A stretch of DNA of 64,000 nucleotides from Pseudanabaena frigida (GTDB lineage Bacteria; Cyanobacteriota; Cyanobacteriia; Pseudanabaenales; Pseudanabaenaceae), in the NCBI GenBank assembly GCA_003242085.1, contig QBML01000007.1, forward strand, positions 62,001 through 126,000. Direction: 5' to 3'. Shown here piece after piece: positions 53,182 to 62,754 of this stretch (position 1 is its first letter; every line of letters begins with the position of its first letter). Both the position numbers and the translations under genes were made by a program. A model generated the notes under the pieces. That model worked only from the letters and a program-made list of their open reading frames with translations. It ran no database searches and was not told where the DNA came from.

Positions 53182-55263
53182 ATGCGGCAGTTTGCTCTAA
53201 TAGCATGTAAATTCGGTGATTTACTAGTTGAGTTTGGTAGCCTCAAAAACGATGAGTTGGCGATCGCTGCCTACAAACTAGCGTTGCAAGTCTACAAGCG
53301 TGATACCTTTCCCGAACAATGGGCAAAGACACAGTGTAACTTGGCGAATGCTTACAAAAACTGCAAACAAGGTGGCTGGTCAAAGAGCTACGAACAGGCG
53401 ATCGCTGCCTACGAAGAGGCACTGCAAGTCTATATACGCGATACCTTTCCAGAAAAATGGGCTGACACCCAAAGACTTATAGCTCATGCCTATAGTAACT
53501 TGGCACTTATCTACAAACTGGAATGTCCAGAAAGCTACGACAAGATCATCTCTGCCTACGAAAAAGCGATCGAGGCAAATTCATTCGCACAGCGAGTCTA
53601 TTCTTACAGCACCAGTAGAGAAAAATGGGCAGGGATAAGAGATATTATCGCTGTAGACAAAGAACAAGAGATCTTTGCTTACGAAAAGGCTTTGCAAATC
53701 TATACACGCGATGTCTACCCCGAAAAATGGGCAGAGCTACAATCTCAATTGGCGATTGCTTATAGATGTCGTATAAGAGGAGATAGTGCTGAGAATTGCG
53801 AACGAGCGATCGCCATTTATGGAGAGGTGTTACAAATATACAGGCGCGATCAATTTCCTGAAAAATGGGCAGACACTCAATTCTCATTAGCAATTGCTTA
53901 TAGACTCCGTCAACGAGGAAATCGAGCAGAAAACCTCGAACAAGCGATCGCTATTTGGGAACAGGTGCTGCAAGTCCATACACTTGAGGCTTTTCCAGAA
54001 AAATGGGCAAATGCACAATTTAACTTAGCCTATGAGTACAAACATCGGATACGAGGAGAAAAAGCAGAGAATATAGAACGCGAGATCGCTGCCCACAAAC
54101 AGTCACTGCAAGGCTATACTCCAGCTTGCCTAAAATGGGCAAGAACGCAACATAGATTGGCAAGAGCTTACAATGAAAGAATTCGAGGAGAAAGATCAGA
54201 GAATATAGAGCACGAGATCGCTGCCTACGAAAAGTCTCTGCTAACATTTACCCGTAATACTTTCCCAGAGGATTGGGCACAAACGCAATATGAACTATCG
54301 ATTTGCTACAAAAAACGCATTCGAGGCGAATTGGTAGAGAACCTAGAACAATCCATAGCAGCCTATGAATTGGCGTTGCAATTCTTTAAGAATGATGCCT
54401 CTAGTGCTGCCGATGCTACTCCAGAGAATTTAGCAATGGTGTATTGTAACTTAGCAAATGATTACAAAAACTTAGCGATCGCCTACCAGAGACGCATACG
54501 AGGAGAACCCGCTGAGAATATAAAACGAGCAGAATCTGCTTGCGAACTTGCTATTTCTGCCTGCGAACAGCCATTGCAAGTCTATACATGCAATAACTTC
54601 CCAATCCAATGGGCAAATGTACAGCATATCTTGGCGGTTGTCTACAGGAATCGTACAAGTGGAGATCGGATTGAGAATATAGAATTAGCTATAGCTGCGA
54701 GTAAAAAAGCACTGCAAGTCTACCCCCACGATGACTTCCCCGAACAATGGGCAACCATGCAATATAACTTGGCAGTTATCTATTCTGAAAGCAATTGGGT
54801 ACAAAATCTTGAAGATTCTATCAAGACTTTTAGGCTAGCACTTGAAGTCAGGACTCCAGAATTCTTACCGATGGAAAGCCTCCAGACGGCATATAGTCTT
54901 GGAAATCTTGGTTTCAATAATAATCTTCCAGAAATTGCTATTGAAGGTTACTCCATGTCTATTGTCGCCCTAGAAAAACTGCGCAGTCAATTTTTTGACC
55001 TCTTCCGAAACGAAGATATTATTTCACAAGCAATTGAAGTATATGCCAACTTGGTTCAGGTATACATTGATCTTAGCGAAAGTGCGAAAGCTCTTGAGAT
55101 CTGCGATCGCTTCAAAACAGTCGAACTTCTCATTATCCGCGAAATCTATCCGCAAGGCGATATCCCCCCAGAAATTATTACTGAACTAGATCGTAAGCGC
55201 AGAGCGATCGCTATTGCCGAGGAAAAACTTAATCAATTGGTAAATGATTCCTCACAATTTTGA
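53182..55263 (+). CDS. TPR protein, apparently lacking its CHAT domain
   Basis: The 693-residue protein consists of about twelve long TPR-like units with the signature (A)xxLQVYTRDTFPEKWAxTQxNLAxAY and RIRGExAENIE between them, a type normally followed by a CHAT protease domain in cyanobacteria. The C terminus (ICDRFKTVELLIIREIYPQ... EELDRKRRAIAIAEEKL in kind) is the linker that usually precedes CHAT, but translation stops (TGA) at 55263, and the DNA that follows is the end of the Hsp70-like gene. The protein therefore looks truncated by deletion or rearrangement, though repeats alone may still bind partners. Confidence 0.8.
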   Translation: MRQFALIACKFGDLLVEFGSLKNDELAIAAYKLALQVYKRDTFPEQWAKTQCNLANAYKNCKQGGWSKSYEQAIAAYEEALQVYIRDTFPEKWADTQRLIAHAYSNLALIYKLECPESYDKIISAYEKAIEANSFAQRVYSYSTSREKWAGIRDIIAVDKEQEIFAYEKALQIYTRDVYPEKWAELQSQLAIAYRCRIRGDSAENCERAIAIYGEVLQIYRRDQFPEKWADTQFSLAIAYRLRQRGNRAENLEQAIAIWEQVLQVHTLEAFPEKWANAQFNLAYEYKHRIRGEKAENIEREIAAHKQSLQGYTPACLKWARTQHRLARAYNERIRGERSENIEHEIAAYEKSLLTFTRNTFPEDWAQTQYELSICYKKRIRGELVENLEQSIAAYELALQFFKNDASSAADATPENLAMVYCNLANDYKNLAIAYQRRIRGEPAENIKRAESACELAISACEQPLQVYTCNNFPIQWANVQHILAVVYRNRTSGDRIENIELAIAASKKALQVYPHDDFPEQWATMQYNLAVIYSESNWVQNLEDSIKTFRLALEVRTPEFLPMESLQTAYSLGNLGFNNNLPEIAIEGYSMSIVALEKLRSQFFDLFRNEDIISQAIEVYANLVQVYIDLSESAKALEICDRFKTVELLIIREIYPQGDIPPEIITELDRKRRAIAIAEEKLNQLVNDSSQF

Positions 55264-55268
55264 TGCAC

Positions 55269-56873
55269 TTACATCAATTGTGCAACAGGAACGTTACTTA
55301 GTAAATTCTGTTTTGTTAATAAATCTAGAACGGTAATTCGCAAGGTGCGCTTTTCGTCAACTTGGAAGAGAACTTTAATGCGATCGCTTCCTGTTTGTCC
55401 TAGAGGATCGAGCTTAGCGATCGCCTTGCTATTTTCATTGAGAATCTGTACTGCAACTTGTTTGCCATCTAAAACACGGGTAACAAGACGCTGATCTTCA
55501 AAATAAACTTCCACATTGGTTTCGCCCAGCTCACCGATGACTAGTTCAATACTAGGCTGTTCGGGAATAGATGCGCCAAGAGTAAGTTCGACTGGTTTTT
55601 CTAAGGGATAAGTCGCCCCAGACTTCACAATTGTATGCCAGTTATGTTTTTTATATCTTTTATCCCAATAGCGAATCCCATAGCTGTGATAGAGAAAGTC
55701 TTTCAATTCCCAACCTTGCGAAATGGCTCCATGCGCGATCGCTTCAAATGGTTTGTCAGCCTTTACTTTTTCCGAAGGAAAATGTTTTAATGCCCATTGC
55801 TTCACAGCGGGGATTTGGGAGGTTCCACCGACGAGGAGAACTGCGTCAATTGTATCTAAGTCAATATTTTGGCGTAGAGCCTGTTGGCGAATGCGATCGA
55901 GGGCACTATCGAGATTGGCAAAAAATTTCTGTTGTTCAAGAATTTGATTTAACTGCGATCGCGTTAGGGTTAATTCATAGGATTCAAAAGTTTCATCATT
56001 AAAGTACACCTCAGTAGCAGATTCGGCACTAGAAAGAGCGATTTTTAATCTTTCCGCTAAACGGGTTACCAGAGAATTTTTTGGTACTCCCAAGTCTTTA
56101 TGGAAATAATCAATAATCCAATTGTCGATGTCAATACCACCCAGATTCTGACCCGTTTTAGCAAGAACTTTAGCTGTTTGTGAGTTTTGATTATTATTTG
56201 ATGTAGATGGATTTTTAATAGTGCGATCGCCCCATTTTAATAGAAATCCCAGAGGTGATTTAGGTTGATTGGATTCTGTTTGAAGTTGAGCAAAGGATAA
56301 TTTCACTAGGGATAAATCTAATGTTCCTCCACCAAAATCCACTACCAAAAGAGTTTCACCACCATCATTAATGCCATAGCCCAGCGCAGCAGCAGTTGGT
56401 TCATCGATGATTCGTACCTGATTAACAGTTAGTTTTTCGCAGACTCCACCTAACCAATTACGATAGGACTCAAAACTATCCACGGGAGCTGTAAAAATTA
56501 GTGAGTCCACGTCAGGTAAGCGAGCAATAATGGACTTTAGGAACCATTCTCCCACTAGTTCAAATTCTATTTCTCGCCCATCAACTTCTGGCACAAACAT
56601 CGACACATTAGAACCGATCGCTCTCTTAAAAGCCTTAAAAAATCTCTGTTCGCCTTTAGTGAGTTTGTTGTCTAAACCGCGATCGCTGACTTCCTGACCG
56701 ATTAGCACTTGCTCTTTAACGGCATCCAGCACATAGACGAAGCTAGGAATTAGTGGTGGATTTTCGGCAATGAGGCTAGTGTAATCAGTTAATTTGACAG
56801 TTTCAATCTCACCATTTTCATTAATCCTCGCAACAACAGTATTACTCGTTCCAAAATCGATCGCGTATTCCAT
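55269..56873 (-). CDS. Hsp70 family protein, DnaK-like
   Basis: The 534-residue protein has the Hsp70 ATPase motifs: MEYAIDFGTSNTVVARI (phosphate 1), VRIIDEPTAAALGYGIND, LLVVDFGGGTLDLSLVKL (phosphate 2) and VLLVGGTSQIPAVKQW (adenosine). The C-terminal ~130 residues form a beta-rich segment shorter than the full DnaK substrate domain, and no EEVD-like tail exists. It is one of the divergent cyanobacterial Hsp70s rather than canonical DnaK. nadC ends three bases before its ATG, so they are co-transcribed. Confidence 0.88.
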   Translation of the reverse strand: MEYAIDFGTSNTVVARINENGEIETVKLTDYTSLIAENPPLIPSFVYVLDAVKEQVLIGQEVSDRGLDNKLTKGEQRFFKAFKRAIGSNVSMFVPEVDGREIEFELVGEWFLKSIIARLPDVDSLIFTAPVDSFESYRNWLGGVCEKLTVNQVRIIDEPTAAALGYGINDGGETLLVVDFGGGTLDLSLVKLSFAQLQTESNQPKSPLGFLLKWGDRTIKNPSTSNNNQNSQTAKVLAKTGQNLGGIDIDNWIIDYFHKDLGVPKNSLVTRLAERLKIALSSAESATEVYFNDETFESYELTLTRSQLNQILEQQKFFANLDSALDRIRQQALRQNIDLDTIDAVLLVGGTSQIPAVKQWALKHFPSEKVKADKPFEAIAHGAISQGWELKDFLYHSYGIRYWDKRYKKHNWHTIVKSGATYPLEKPVELTLGASIPEQPSIELVIGELGETNVEVYFEDQRLVTRVLDGKQVAVQILNENSKAIAKLDPLGQTGSDRIKVLFQVDEKRTLRITVLDLLTKQNLLSNVPVAQLM

Positions 56874-56876
56874 AAC

Positions 56877-57728
56877 TTATTTAATCCGCATACTGATATC
56901 AAGCCAATGAGATCGCGTCACCATTGCCGAAGTGGAAATGTAATCTATTCCTAGAGTTGCGATCTGAGCGATCGTATTGAGCGTAATATTTCCCGAAGCT
57001 TCAATTTTTGTATGGGGGCTGTGCTGACGGATGAGGGCGATCGCCTCACGCATCATTGACAATGGCATATTATCGAGCATTATTACATCCAGATTCAGCT
57101 GCATTGCTTCCTTTACTTGTATGATTGACTCCGTTTCCACTTCAATGGACGTAGTAAAGGGAATGTTTTCTCGCACTCGCTGCACTGCTTCAGTGATACC
57201 TCCTGCCGCCGCAATGTGATTATCCTTGAGCATCACTGCATCATCCAAACCATAGCGATGATTAATGGCTCCGCCGATGAATGTGGCATATTTTTCTAAT
57301 AGGCGCATTCCTGGGATCGTTTTGCGGGTATCGACTAAGTTCGCTTTCGTCCCAGCGATCGCCTTGGTATATTCCGCCGTTGCACTGGCAATTCCCGATA
57401 ATCGCATGACCAGATTTAAAGCAACTCTTTCACCCATGAGTAGTGTGTCGAGACTGCCATTAATTTCAGCGATCGGATCGCCAGATTTTACCGGCTTTCC
57501 GTCCTGTACGATCGCCAAAAAATTTACAGACCGATCCAATAATTGAAATACTCTGGCAGCAATGGGTAACCCTGCAATCACACCGTCAGCCTTAGCTATC
57601 CATGCCGCTTTGCCAATAGGCGCATTACCATCTGGAAATAGACCACTGGTACTGCGATCGCCGCGTCCAATATCTTCGCGTAACCAGTCTTCAAGGAGCG
57701 GATCTAAAACTATAAAAGGAGGAAGCAT
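56877..57728 (-). CDS. nadC: Nicotinate-nucleotide pyrophosphorylase
   Basis: The ~283-residue protein has LREDIGRGDRSTSGLF, the RVALNLVMRLSGIASATAEY segment, KANLVDTRKTIPGMRLLEKYA (given in part), NHRYGLDDAVMLKDNHIAAAGG and the C-terminal IEASGNITLNTIA, all characteristic of quinolinate phosphoribosyltransferase. It turns quinolinate and PRPP into nicotinate mononucleotide for NAD. Start 57728 (MLPPFIVLDP) gives family length; ATG 57776 adds 16 residues and cannot be excluded. It precedes the Hsp70-like gene by three bases. Confidence 0.94.
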   Translation of the reverse strand: MLPPFIVLDPLLEDWLREDIGRGDRSTSGLFPDGNAPIGKAAWIAKADGVIAGLPIAARVFQLLDRSVNFLAIVQDGKPVKSGDPIAEINGSLDTLLMGERVALNLVMRLSGIASATAEYTKAIAGTKANLVDTRKTIPGMRLLEKYATFIGGAINHRYGLDDAVMLKDNHIAAAGGITEAVQRVRENIPFTTSIEVETESIIQVKEAMQLNLDVIMLDNMPLSMMREAIALIRQHSPHTKIEASGNITLNTIAQIATLGIDYISTSAMVTRSHWLDISMRIK

Positions 57729-57923
57729 TATGTTGATTTTTCGATAATTCGTAGAATCTTGGGGTTGAGCTATCATTAACCTTAATTCGATCTCAATGGC
57801 TAGGAAAGTCTAATTTAAGATCATGACAGTGCAACTCCTTAGGCATAAGTTTACGACACCGTCATATAATCTCATGCATAAATCTGGTGTTTGCTCACAG
57901 GGGGGATTGCCTCGAATTAATTA

Positions 57924-59309
57924 ATGGAGAAATCCCAAAATAGTTCTCGACCGAACTACAATTTCCTCATGGATTTAGACAGTATTCTCAGCAAGCGTTA
58001 TCACATTCAGCAATGTCTTGGGAGCGAGCAGGTTGGCGCGATCGCCTTATCAATTTATCTCGCCGAAAATTTAGAACTACCTGTCACGCCCAAGCCACTA
58101 TGTGTGATTTATTGCTGGCAAGTAGCAGAGCAACTTGAGCATGAATTTGATCACAGGGCGATCGCCACAAAGCTTTATGAAATTGGGCAAAATTACACGC
58201 TAGCACCGAAAGTACAGGCTTTTTTCAATGAAGATGGCTATTACTGTTTGGTGAGGGAATATTTGGAAGGTTACGGCTATTTAGAAGAATTTAACAAAGA
58301 ATTTAGCCAAATTACCCACGATTTAAGCTTGTCTGATAATGCGGAAAAGGAACCCAAAAAATCCGATGTTTCTACACTGAAGGCTTTGCCCATCATGCAG
58401 TCTTTAGCGAAATCAATCGTGCGAATCCCGATTACTCTCAACCGTCGGCAATTGCTAATTAATACTGGCTCAGCGATCGCAGGCTTTACCTTCGCTCTAT
58501 TTTTAGAAAAACTCAAGCCTCAACCCCAACCCCTTGTCATTGTTGAATCCCCCAAAGTTCCTGAACCACCACGCGATCCCATTAAGAGAGGTGACAAAGC
58601 CTTTCGTGACAATCTCGGTAATAACATTTATATGGAAATGGTGCGAATTCCATCGGGTAAATTTGCGATCGGTTCGCCGTCTAATGAAGCTGGTAGACGT
58701 GAAAATGAATCGCCAATTTCCGAGATAAGCGTACCAGCTTTTTACATGGCAAAGTTTGCGGTTACTCAAGAACAATGGGTAGCGATTATGGGCAGCAATC
58801 CCTCAATGTTTCGTGAAAATCTACAAGCACCAGTGGAAAATGTTTCTTGGAATGAAGCACAGGATTTTTGTCGCAAATTAGCTGCCCGATCGCAGCATCT
58901 TTACCGTTTACCGAGTGAATCGGAATGGGAGTACACCTGTCGCGCAGGTACAAATACTGCCTACCATTTTGGTGATAGTCCTGCCCTACTAGCTGACTAT
59001 GCATGGTTTGCAGATAATGCCAACAAGCGATCGCATCCCATCGGACAGAAAGTTCCAAATCCTTGGGGCCTATACGAAATGCATGGCGGTGTATGGGAAT
59101 GGTGTGAGGACGTGTGGCACGATAATTTTAATGGCGCACCTGCGGATGGATCGGCATGGGTAAGTGATGGCTACACCAGTCGGCGTGTGCGTAAAGGCGG
59201 CTCATGGAGCAACGAAGCGAGGTTATGTCGGGCGGCAAGTCGCGAATGGCATTGGCAAAGCGATCGCTATAACGACATTGGCTTTCGTGTTGCAATTTCT
59301 GCAAACTAG
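57924..59309 (+). CDS. FGE-sulfatase-fold protein with kinase-like N-terminal relic
   Basis: The 461-residue protein has three parts. Residues ~16-125 resemble a very degenerate protein-kinase N-lobe (LSKRYHIQQCLGSEQVGAI, ... YYCLVREYLEGYGYLEEF) without P-loop or catalytic residues. Residues ~170-195 form a membrane helix (INTGSAIAGFTFALFL). Residues ~220-461 are the formylglycine-generating-enzyme fold (MVRIPSGKFAIGSPSNEAGR, ENVSWNEAQDFCRKLA, YRLPSESEWEYTCRAGT, GGVWEWCEDVWH, GFRVA). The FGE active-site Cys pair (GGSxxCxxxYC) is absent (GGSWSNEARLC), so it is probably a binding or scaffold protein, not an FGE. Confidence 0.82.
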   Translation: MEKSQNSSRPNYNFLMDLDSILSKRYHIQQCLGSEQVGAIALSIYLAENLELPVTPKPLCVIYCWQVAEQLEHEFDHRAIATKLYEIGQNYTLAPKVQAFFNEDGYYCLVREYLEGYGYLEEFNKEFSQITHDLSLSDNAEKEPKKSDVSTLKALPIMQSLAKSIVRIPITLNRRQLLINTGSAIAGFTFALFLEKLKPQPQPLVIVESPKVPEPPRDPIKRGDKAFRDNLGNNIYMEMVRIPSGKFAIGSPSNEAGRRENESPISEISVPAFYMAKFAVTQEQWVAIMGSNPSMFRENLQAPVENVSWNEAQDFCRKLAARSQHLYRLPSESEWEYTCRAGTNTAYHFGDSPALLADYAWFADNANKRSHPIGQKVPNPWGLYEMHGGVWEWCEDVWHDNFNGAPADGSAWVSDGYTSRRVRKGGSWSNEARLCRAASREWHWQSDRYNDIGFRVAISAN

Positions 59310-59333
59310 ACCAGCGAAGCTGGTCTAGTTTGC
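59301..59333. terminator. 15-bp terminator hairpin
   Basis: Arms 59301-59315 and 59319-59333 with loop GAA; the apex GCGAAGC is a notably stable mini-hairpin. It begins within the last codons of the FGE-fold gene and precedes livF. Confidence 0.75.
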
Positions 59334-59388
59334 AATAAGCACCTAGCACTGTATATGCTTATTTCTAAGTAAGGCTCTAAACCCAAAT

Positions 59389-60174
59389 ATGAACGATAGT
59401 CAATCTGCGAATTCATCCGATCGCCAAATTTCGCAACAACCGATCCTCGATGCACGTAACGTTGTAGCTGGGTATGTGGAGGGTGTAGACATATTGCAAG
59501 GTGCTAATTTAACAGTATATGAAGGCGAACTTGTTACTGTAATTGGCTCCAATGGAGCAGGTAAATCAACCTTAGCAAAAGCAATTTTTGGTCTTGTACC
59601 AGTACGATCGGGGGAAATATTATTTGGCGATCGCAATCTCATCGGACTAAAGCCAGAACAAATTGTGCGCCTAGGGATTAGCTACGTCCCGCAGATCGCC
59701 AATGTATTTCCGTCTCTGAGTATTTCTGACAATCTTGAGATGGGGGCTTACACCCGTGATGGCAATATCAAAGAACTTAAAGACAAGATTTACGAAACTT
59801 TTCCAGTATTAGCGAAACGTCGCAATCAGAGAGCGGGAACGCTGTCTGGTGGAGAGAGGCAAATGCTAGCAATGGGACGGGCACTAATGCTGGAGCCAAA
59901 GCTATTGATCTTAGATGAACCATCCGCCGCTTTATCGCCAATTTTAGTGCAAGATATTTTTAATTTAATTCAAACGATTAATCAATCGGGAACATCCATC
60001 ATTTTGGTGGAACAAAATGCGCGGAAGGCTCTAGCGATTGCCGATCGTGGTTATGTCATGCATTTGGGTAAGGATGAATTTACAGGTAAGGGCTCAGATT
60101 TATTAAACGATCCTGAAGTTGCGGAGTTATATTTGGGTATGGGCAATTTTGGCAAAATTGCGCCCAGTTCTTAG
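59389..60174 (+). CDS. livF: Branched-chain amino acid ABC ATPase LivF
   Basis: The 261-residue ATPase has Walker A GSNGAGKSTLAKA, YVPQIANVFPSLSISDNLEMG, signature LSGGERQMLAMGRALM, Walker B LLILDEPSAALSP and switch region ILVEQNARKALAIADRGYVM. The Q-loop and C terminus fit LivF. It is about 6 kb from livG and separated by unrelated genes, unlike the compact liv operons elsewhere; functional pairing is inferred. Confidence 0.92.
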   Translation: MNDSQSANSSDRQISQQPILDARNVVAGYVEGVDILQGANLTVYEGELVTVIGSNGAGKSTLAKAIFGLVPVRSGEILFGDRNLIGLKPEQIVRLGISYVPQIANVFPSLSISDNLEMGAYTRDGNIKELKDKIYETFPVLAKRRNQRAGTLSGGERQMLAMGRALMLEPKLLILDEPSAALSPILVQDIFNLIQTINQSGTSIILVEQNARKALAIADRGYVMHLGKDEFTGKGSDLLNDPEVAELYLGMGNFGKIAPSS

Positions 60175-60347
60175 ATTCATAGCGCAACCTCAAAACTCCA
60201 AAGAGAGTTGCAAAATGGAGATCGCTATAGTAATCATCGGAAACTAAGAGATGTCTGATACATCGCGATCGCCTGTCTTATCGATAGACTATGTAATAGC
60301 AGCAGTGTTTACTATCTAAAAATCAAGGCTTGTTGTAGAGGAATTCA

Positions 60348-61865
60348 ATGACGGTGACAGAGGTGAAGCTTTCGCTTGATGATTTAACAAAGGCGCAGGT
60401 GTATTTGCAGCAATTAGGTCTATACGATGGTGAAATTGATGGCACTTATGGCAAGTTAACCGAAGCTGCTTTTGTGCAGTTTGCCAACGCCCTAAACATC
60501 GATACAATTTTGGATGCTAATTCGCAAGCCATTACCAATAATCTCTTACAAATGCCTGCGGTGGTCAAGTATTTGCTAAAAATCGTCGGAGAAGGCGATC
60601 GCTTATCGCAAAAATTCACCAACTCTCAGCGTATTTTTGTGAATATGGGGCAAGCAGACTCACAGCATCTCGGCTTTCTCGATCGTGGTGTAAATGGTTG
60701 CGTGGCAGGCAAGATGAAAAGCCTACCAAGCCGCAACTTCGCGGCATCACCGCTCCTAAACCATATACCTAGCTACGCCGATCGCCTTGCGAGTTTGCCT
60801 GACGGTGTAAATGTAGTCTCCTATGGTGAGGTGGCTATGCTTGCGGGCTCTCAGGTGCGGGTAAGATTTCTCCCTTATCCCGCAATCAATGAAATCCCTA
60901 ACATTGAAAATATTGGCTTAGAGTTCCTCGATGACAGCATTCAGGAGGCTTGCATCTGCATCGGTAGTATGGTGAATGGACAGATGCTGTCCCGCTGGAT
61001 TGGGCGTAATCCACTACGAAATGTACAATTTTGGAGTTCTACGAAAATTTTGCCCTTGCTCTACACAATTTGTAAAGCTAACCTAGCAGAGCCAAATCAA
61101 CCAATCGAATTCTGCGCGATCGCCGATTCTAATGGTAGTCAACCATCGCGATCGTTTGAAGAAATGGCACAGCGCATTTGCAACTATGATGAATCTGAGG
61201 GTATGACTTCAAACGCCCTAGCCGCAATGTTTAAGCAATTTGCGACACCCTTAGAATTGCAGACTTGGCTGAAGCGCATCACAGGCAATAAAAATCTCAC
61301 TTTTCTGGGTCGCTATGGCGAAAAGCCTTATATTGAAATGCCAATTTTGCTTGATTCTACAGGTAAAAATATTGTCAGTCCTTCGAAAGATCCGCATCGT
61401 GGCGATAATTTAATTTCTGCTTACGATCTAACCCGCATAGTTTCCCAAATTTCATGGCATCGCCACATCCCACCTACTAATCGTTTACCTGCTGCCCAGT
61501 GGCATAGCTTAACTAGTTTGATTACCGCTATGGGATATGACACTGCTAGATACGCAGATGCCGCGATCGCAGCTTTAGGATTGCAATATTTTATTGGCGA
61601 TCCCGTGGTCATATCCAAAATGGGATTTGGTTACAGCGACCAACGTAAATGCTCGGAACTTACCTACACAGCTTGTATTCAATTTGTCGATCGCCTTGCT
61701 ACTTCGCACGATCTACCATTACCAAAGCTCCGATCAATAAATATGACTTTACGAGCTGTCCTCGATCTTAAAAATCCCGATCGCGAGGCTTTGGAACTTG
61801 ATTCCAGAATGGCTGCTACAGTTACTGAAATTTTGCGTAGGATTGTAACAGAAGAGCTAATCTAG
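60348..61865 (+). CDS. Peptidoglycan-binding-like and serine-hydrolase-like protein
   Basis: The 505-residue protein starts with a peptidoglycan-binding type 1 domain (YLQQLGLYDGEIDGTYGKLTEAAFVQF). The rest resembles a serine beta-lactamase/DD-peptidase fold: S230-S-T-K233 (FWSSTKILPLLY) as the SxxK nucleophile motif, and a later ISKMGFGYSDQR in the KTG region. No signal peptide is seen, which is odd for a cell-wall enzyme. The identity is tentative; the central part is not recognised beyond these motifs. Confidence 0.6.
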   Translation: MTVTEVKLSLDDLTKAQVYLQQLGLYDGEIDGTYGKLTEAAFVQFANALNIDTILDANSQAITNNLLQMPAVVKYLLKIVGEGDRLSQKFTNSQRIFVNMGQADSQHLGFLDRGVNGCVAGKMKSLPSRNFAASPLLNHIPSYADRLASLPDGVNVVSYGEVAMLAGSQVRVRFLPYPAINEIPNIENIGLEFLDDSIQEACICIGSMVNGQMLSRWIGRNPLRNVQFWSSTKILPLLYTICKANLAEPNQPIEFCAIADSNGSQPSRSFEEMAQRICNYDESEGMTSNALAAMFKQFATPLELQTWLKRITGNKNLTFLGRYGEKPYIEMPILLDSTGKNIVSPSKDPHRGDNLISAYDLTRIVSQISWHRHIPPTNRLPAAQWHSLTSLITAMGYDTARYADAAIAALGLQYFIGDPVVISKMGFGYSDQRKCSELTYTACIQFVDRLATSHDLPLPKLRSINMTLRAVLDLKNPDREALELDSRMAATVTEILRRIVTEELI

Positions 61866-61960
61866 AAATCTGTGCAGCAATCATTGGGTTGAAAACGCGC
61901 AAAACCGCACTTAAGTTCTGGAGCGTCAAGTTATCAGGTCATGCAGGATTGGGATACATA

Positions 61961-62713
61961 ATGCAAAATAAACGCACGTTATCTGCTGTAGGTCTATGGT
62001 GGCGATGGGTACTTGCTACGTTAGTAGGTGCAGTAATCGGCTATGCCTTTGGAATTGCTGCTTGTATAGCGGGTGTAAATTACTTAAGCGATCGCTTGAT
62101 CGATTTGAAGATTTGCCATACAGGTTTTGGAAGCCTTACCTGTGCTGTCGCAACTGGCATTGTTTGTGGTTCGCTCTTCGTCGGTGTATTCGTCGGATTA
62201 ATGCAATATGTGGTGCTACGGCGGTTTCTTAAAGCACCTGCATGGTGGATTTTAGCTAGTACGTTTGGCTGGACATGGGTTGGGTTTGCTGCTACGAGTT
62301 TAGCCTATACAGCCCAATTTGGATTTGTGATGAATGCCGATGGTTCTTTTGCTGAAAACAATATTATTGGTCGTATTCCGCTACTAGTGACTAATTCTCT
62401 ATGGCTAGTCTTATCAGGATTTTTACTAGGAGTTCTCCAATGGCTAGTTATCTGGAATGGAAGAAATATTAAACGTCCCGATCGGCGATCGTTTTTGTGG
62501 ATTATAGTTAATGCTGTTTTAGCAGCATTTGTGGCGATCGCGATTATGGCAATTTTTCGAGGTCGGGGGAGTTTATATGGAATTCTCTTATTTTTTATAG
62601 AATTTACGCCTTTTTATGCCACGATCTCTGCGGCAACTCTCGTCAAAATGCATCTACACCAATCACCCAAAAAACCAGAGCGGCAAGAATTATTTCTTAC
62701 TTCGGATGAATAG
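61961..62713 (+). CDS. Integral membrane protein
   Basis: The ~250-residue protein has about six membrane helices (WVLATLVGAVIGYAFGIAACIAG; VATGIVCGSLFVGVFVGLMQY; WWILASTFGWTWVGFAATSLAY; LWLVLSGFLLGVLQWLVIW; ...). The FGWTWVGF and GxLQWLVI pattern resembles the protein at 16420-16989. ATG 61961 (MQNKRTLSAVGLWWRW) is preferred; an upstream in-frame start adds a non-helical leader. Function unknown. Confidence 0.65.
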   Translation: MQNKRTLSAVGLWWRWVLATLVGAVIGYAFGIAACIAGVNYLSDRLIDLKICHTGFGSLTCAVATGIVCGSLFVGVFVGLMQYVVLRRFLKAPAWWILASTFGWTWVGFAATSLAYTAQFGFVMNADGSFAENNIIGRIPLLVTNSLWLVLSGFLLGVLQWLVIWNGRNIKRPDRRSFLWIIVNAVLAAFVAIAIMAIFRGRGSLYGILLFFIEFTPFYATISAATLVKMHLHQSPKKPERQELFLTSDE

Positions 62714-62754
62714 ATTTCAGCACCTCGTCTCAGATTGTTATAGTTAAAGAATTA

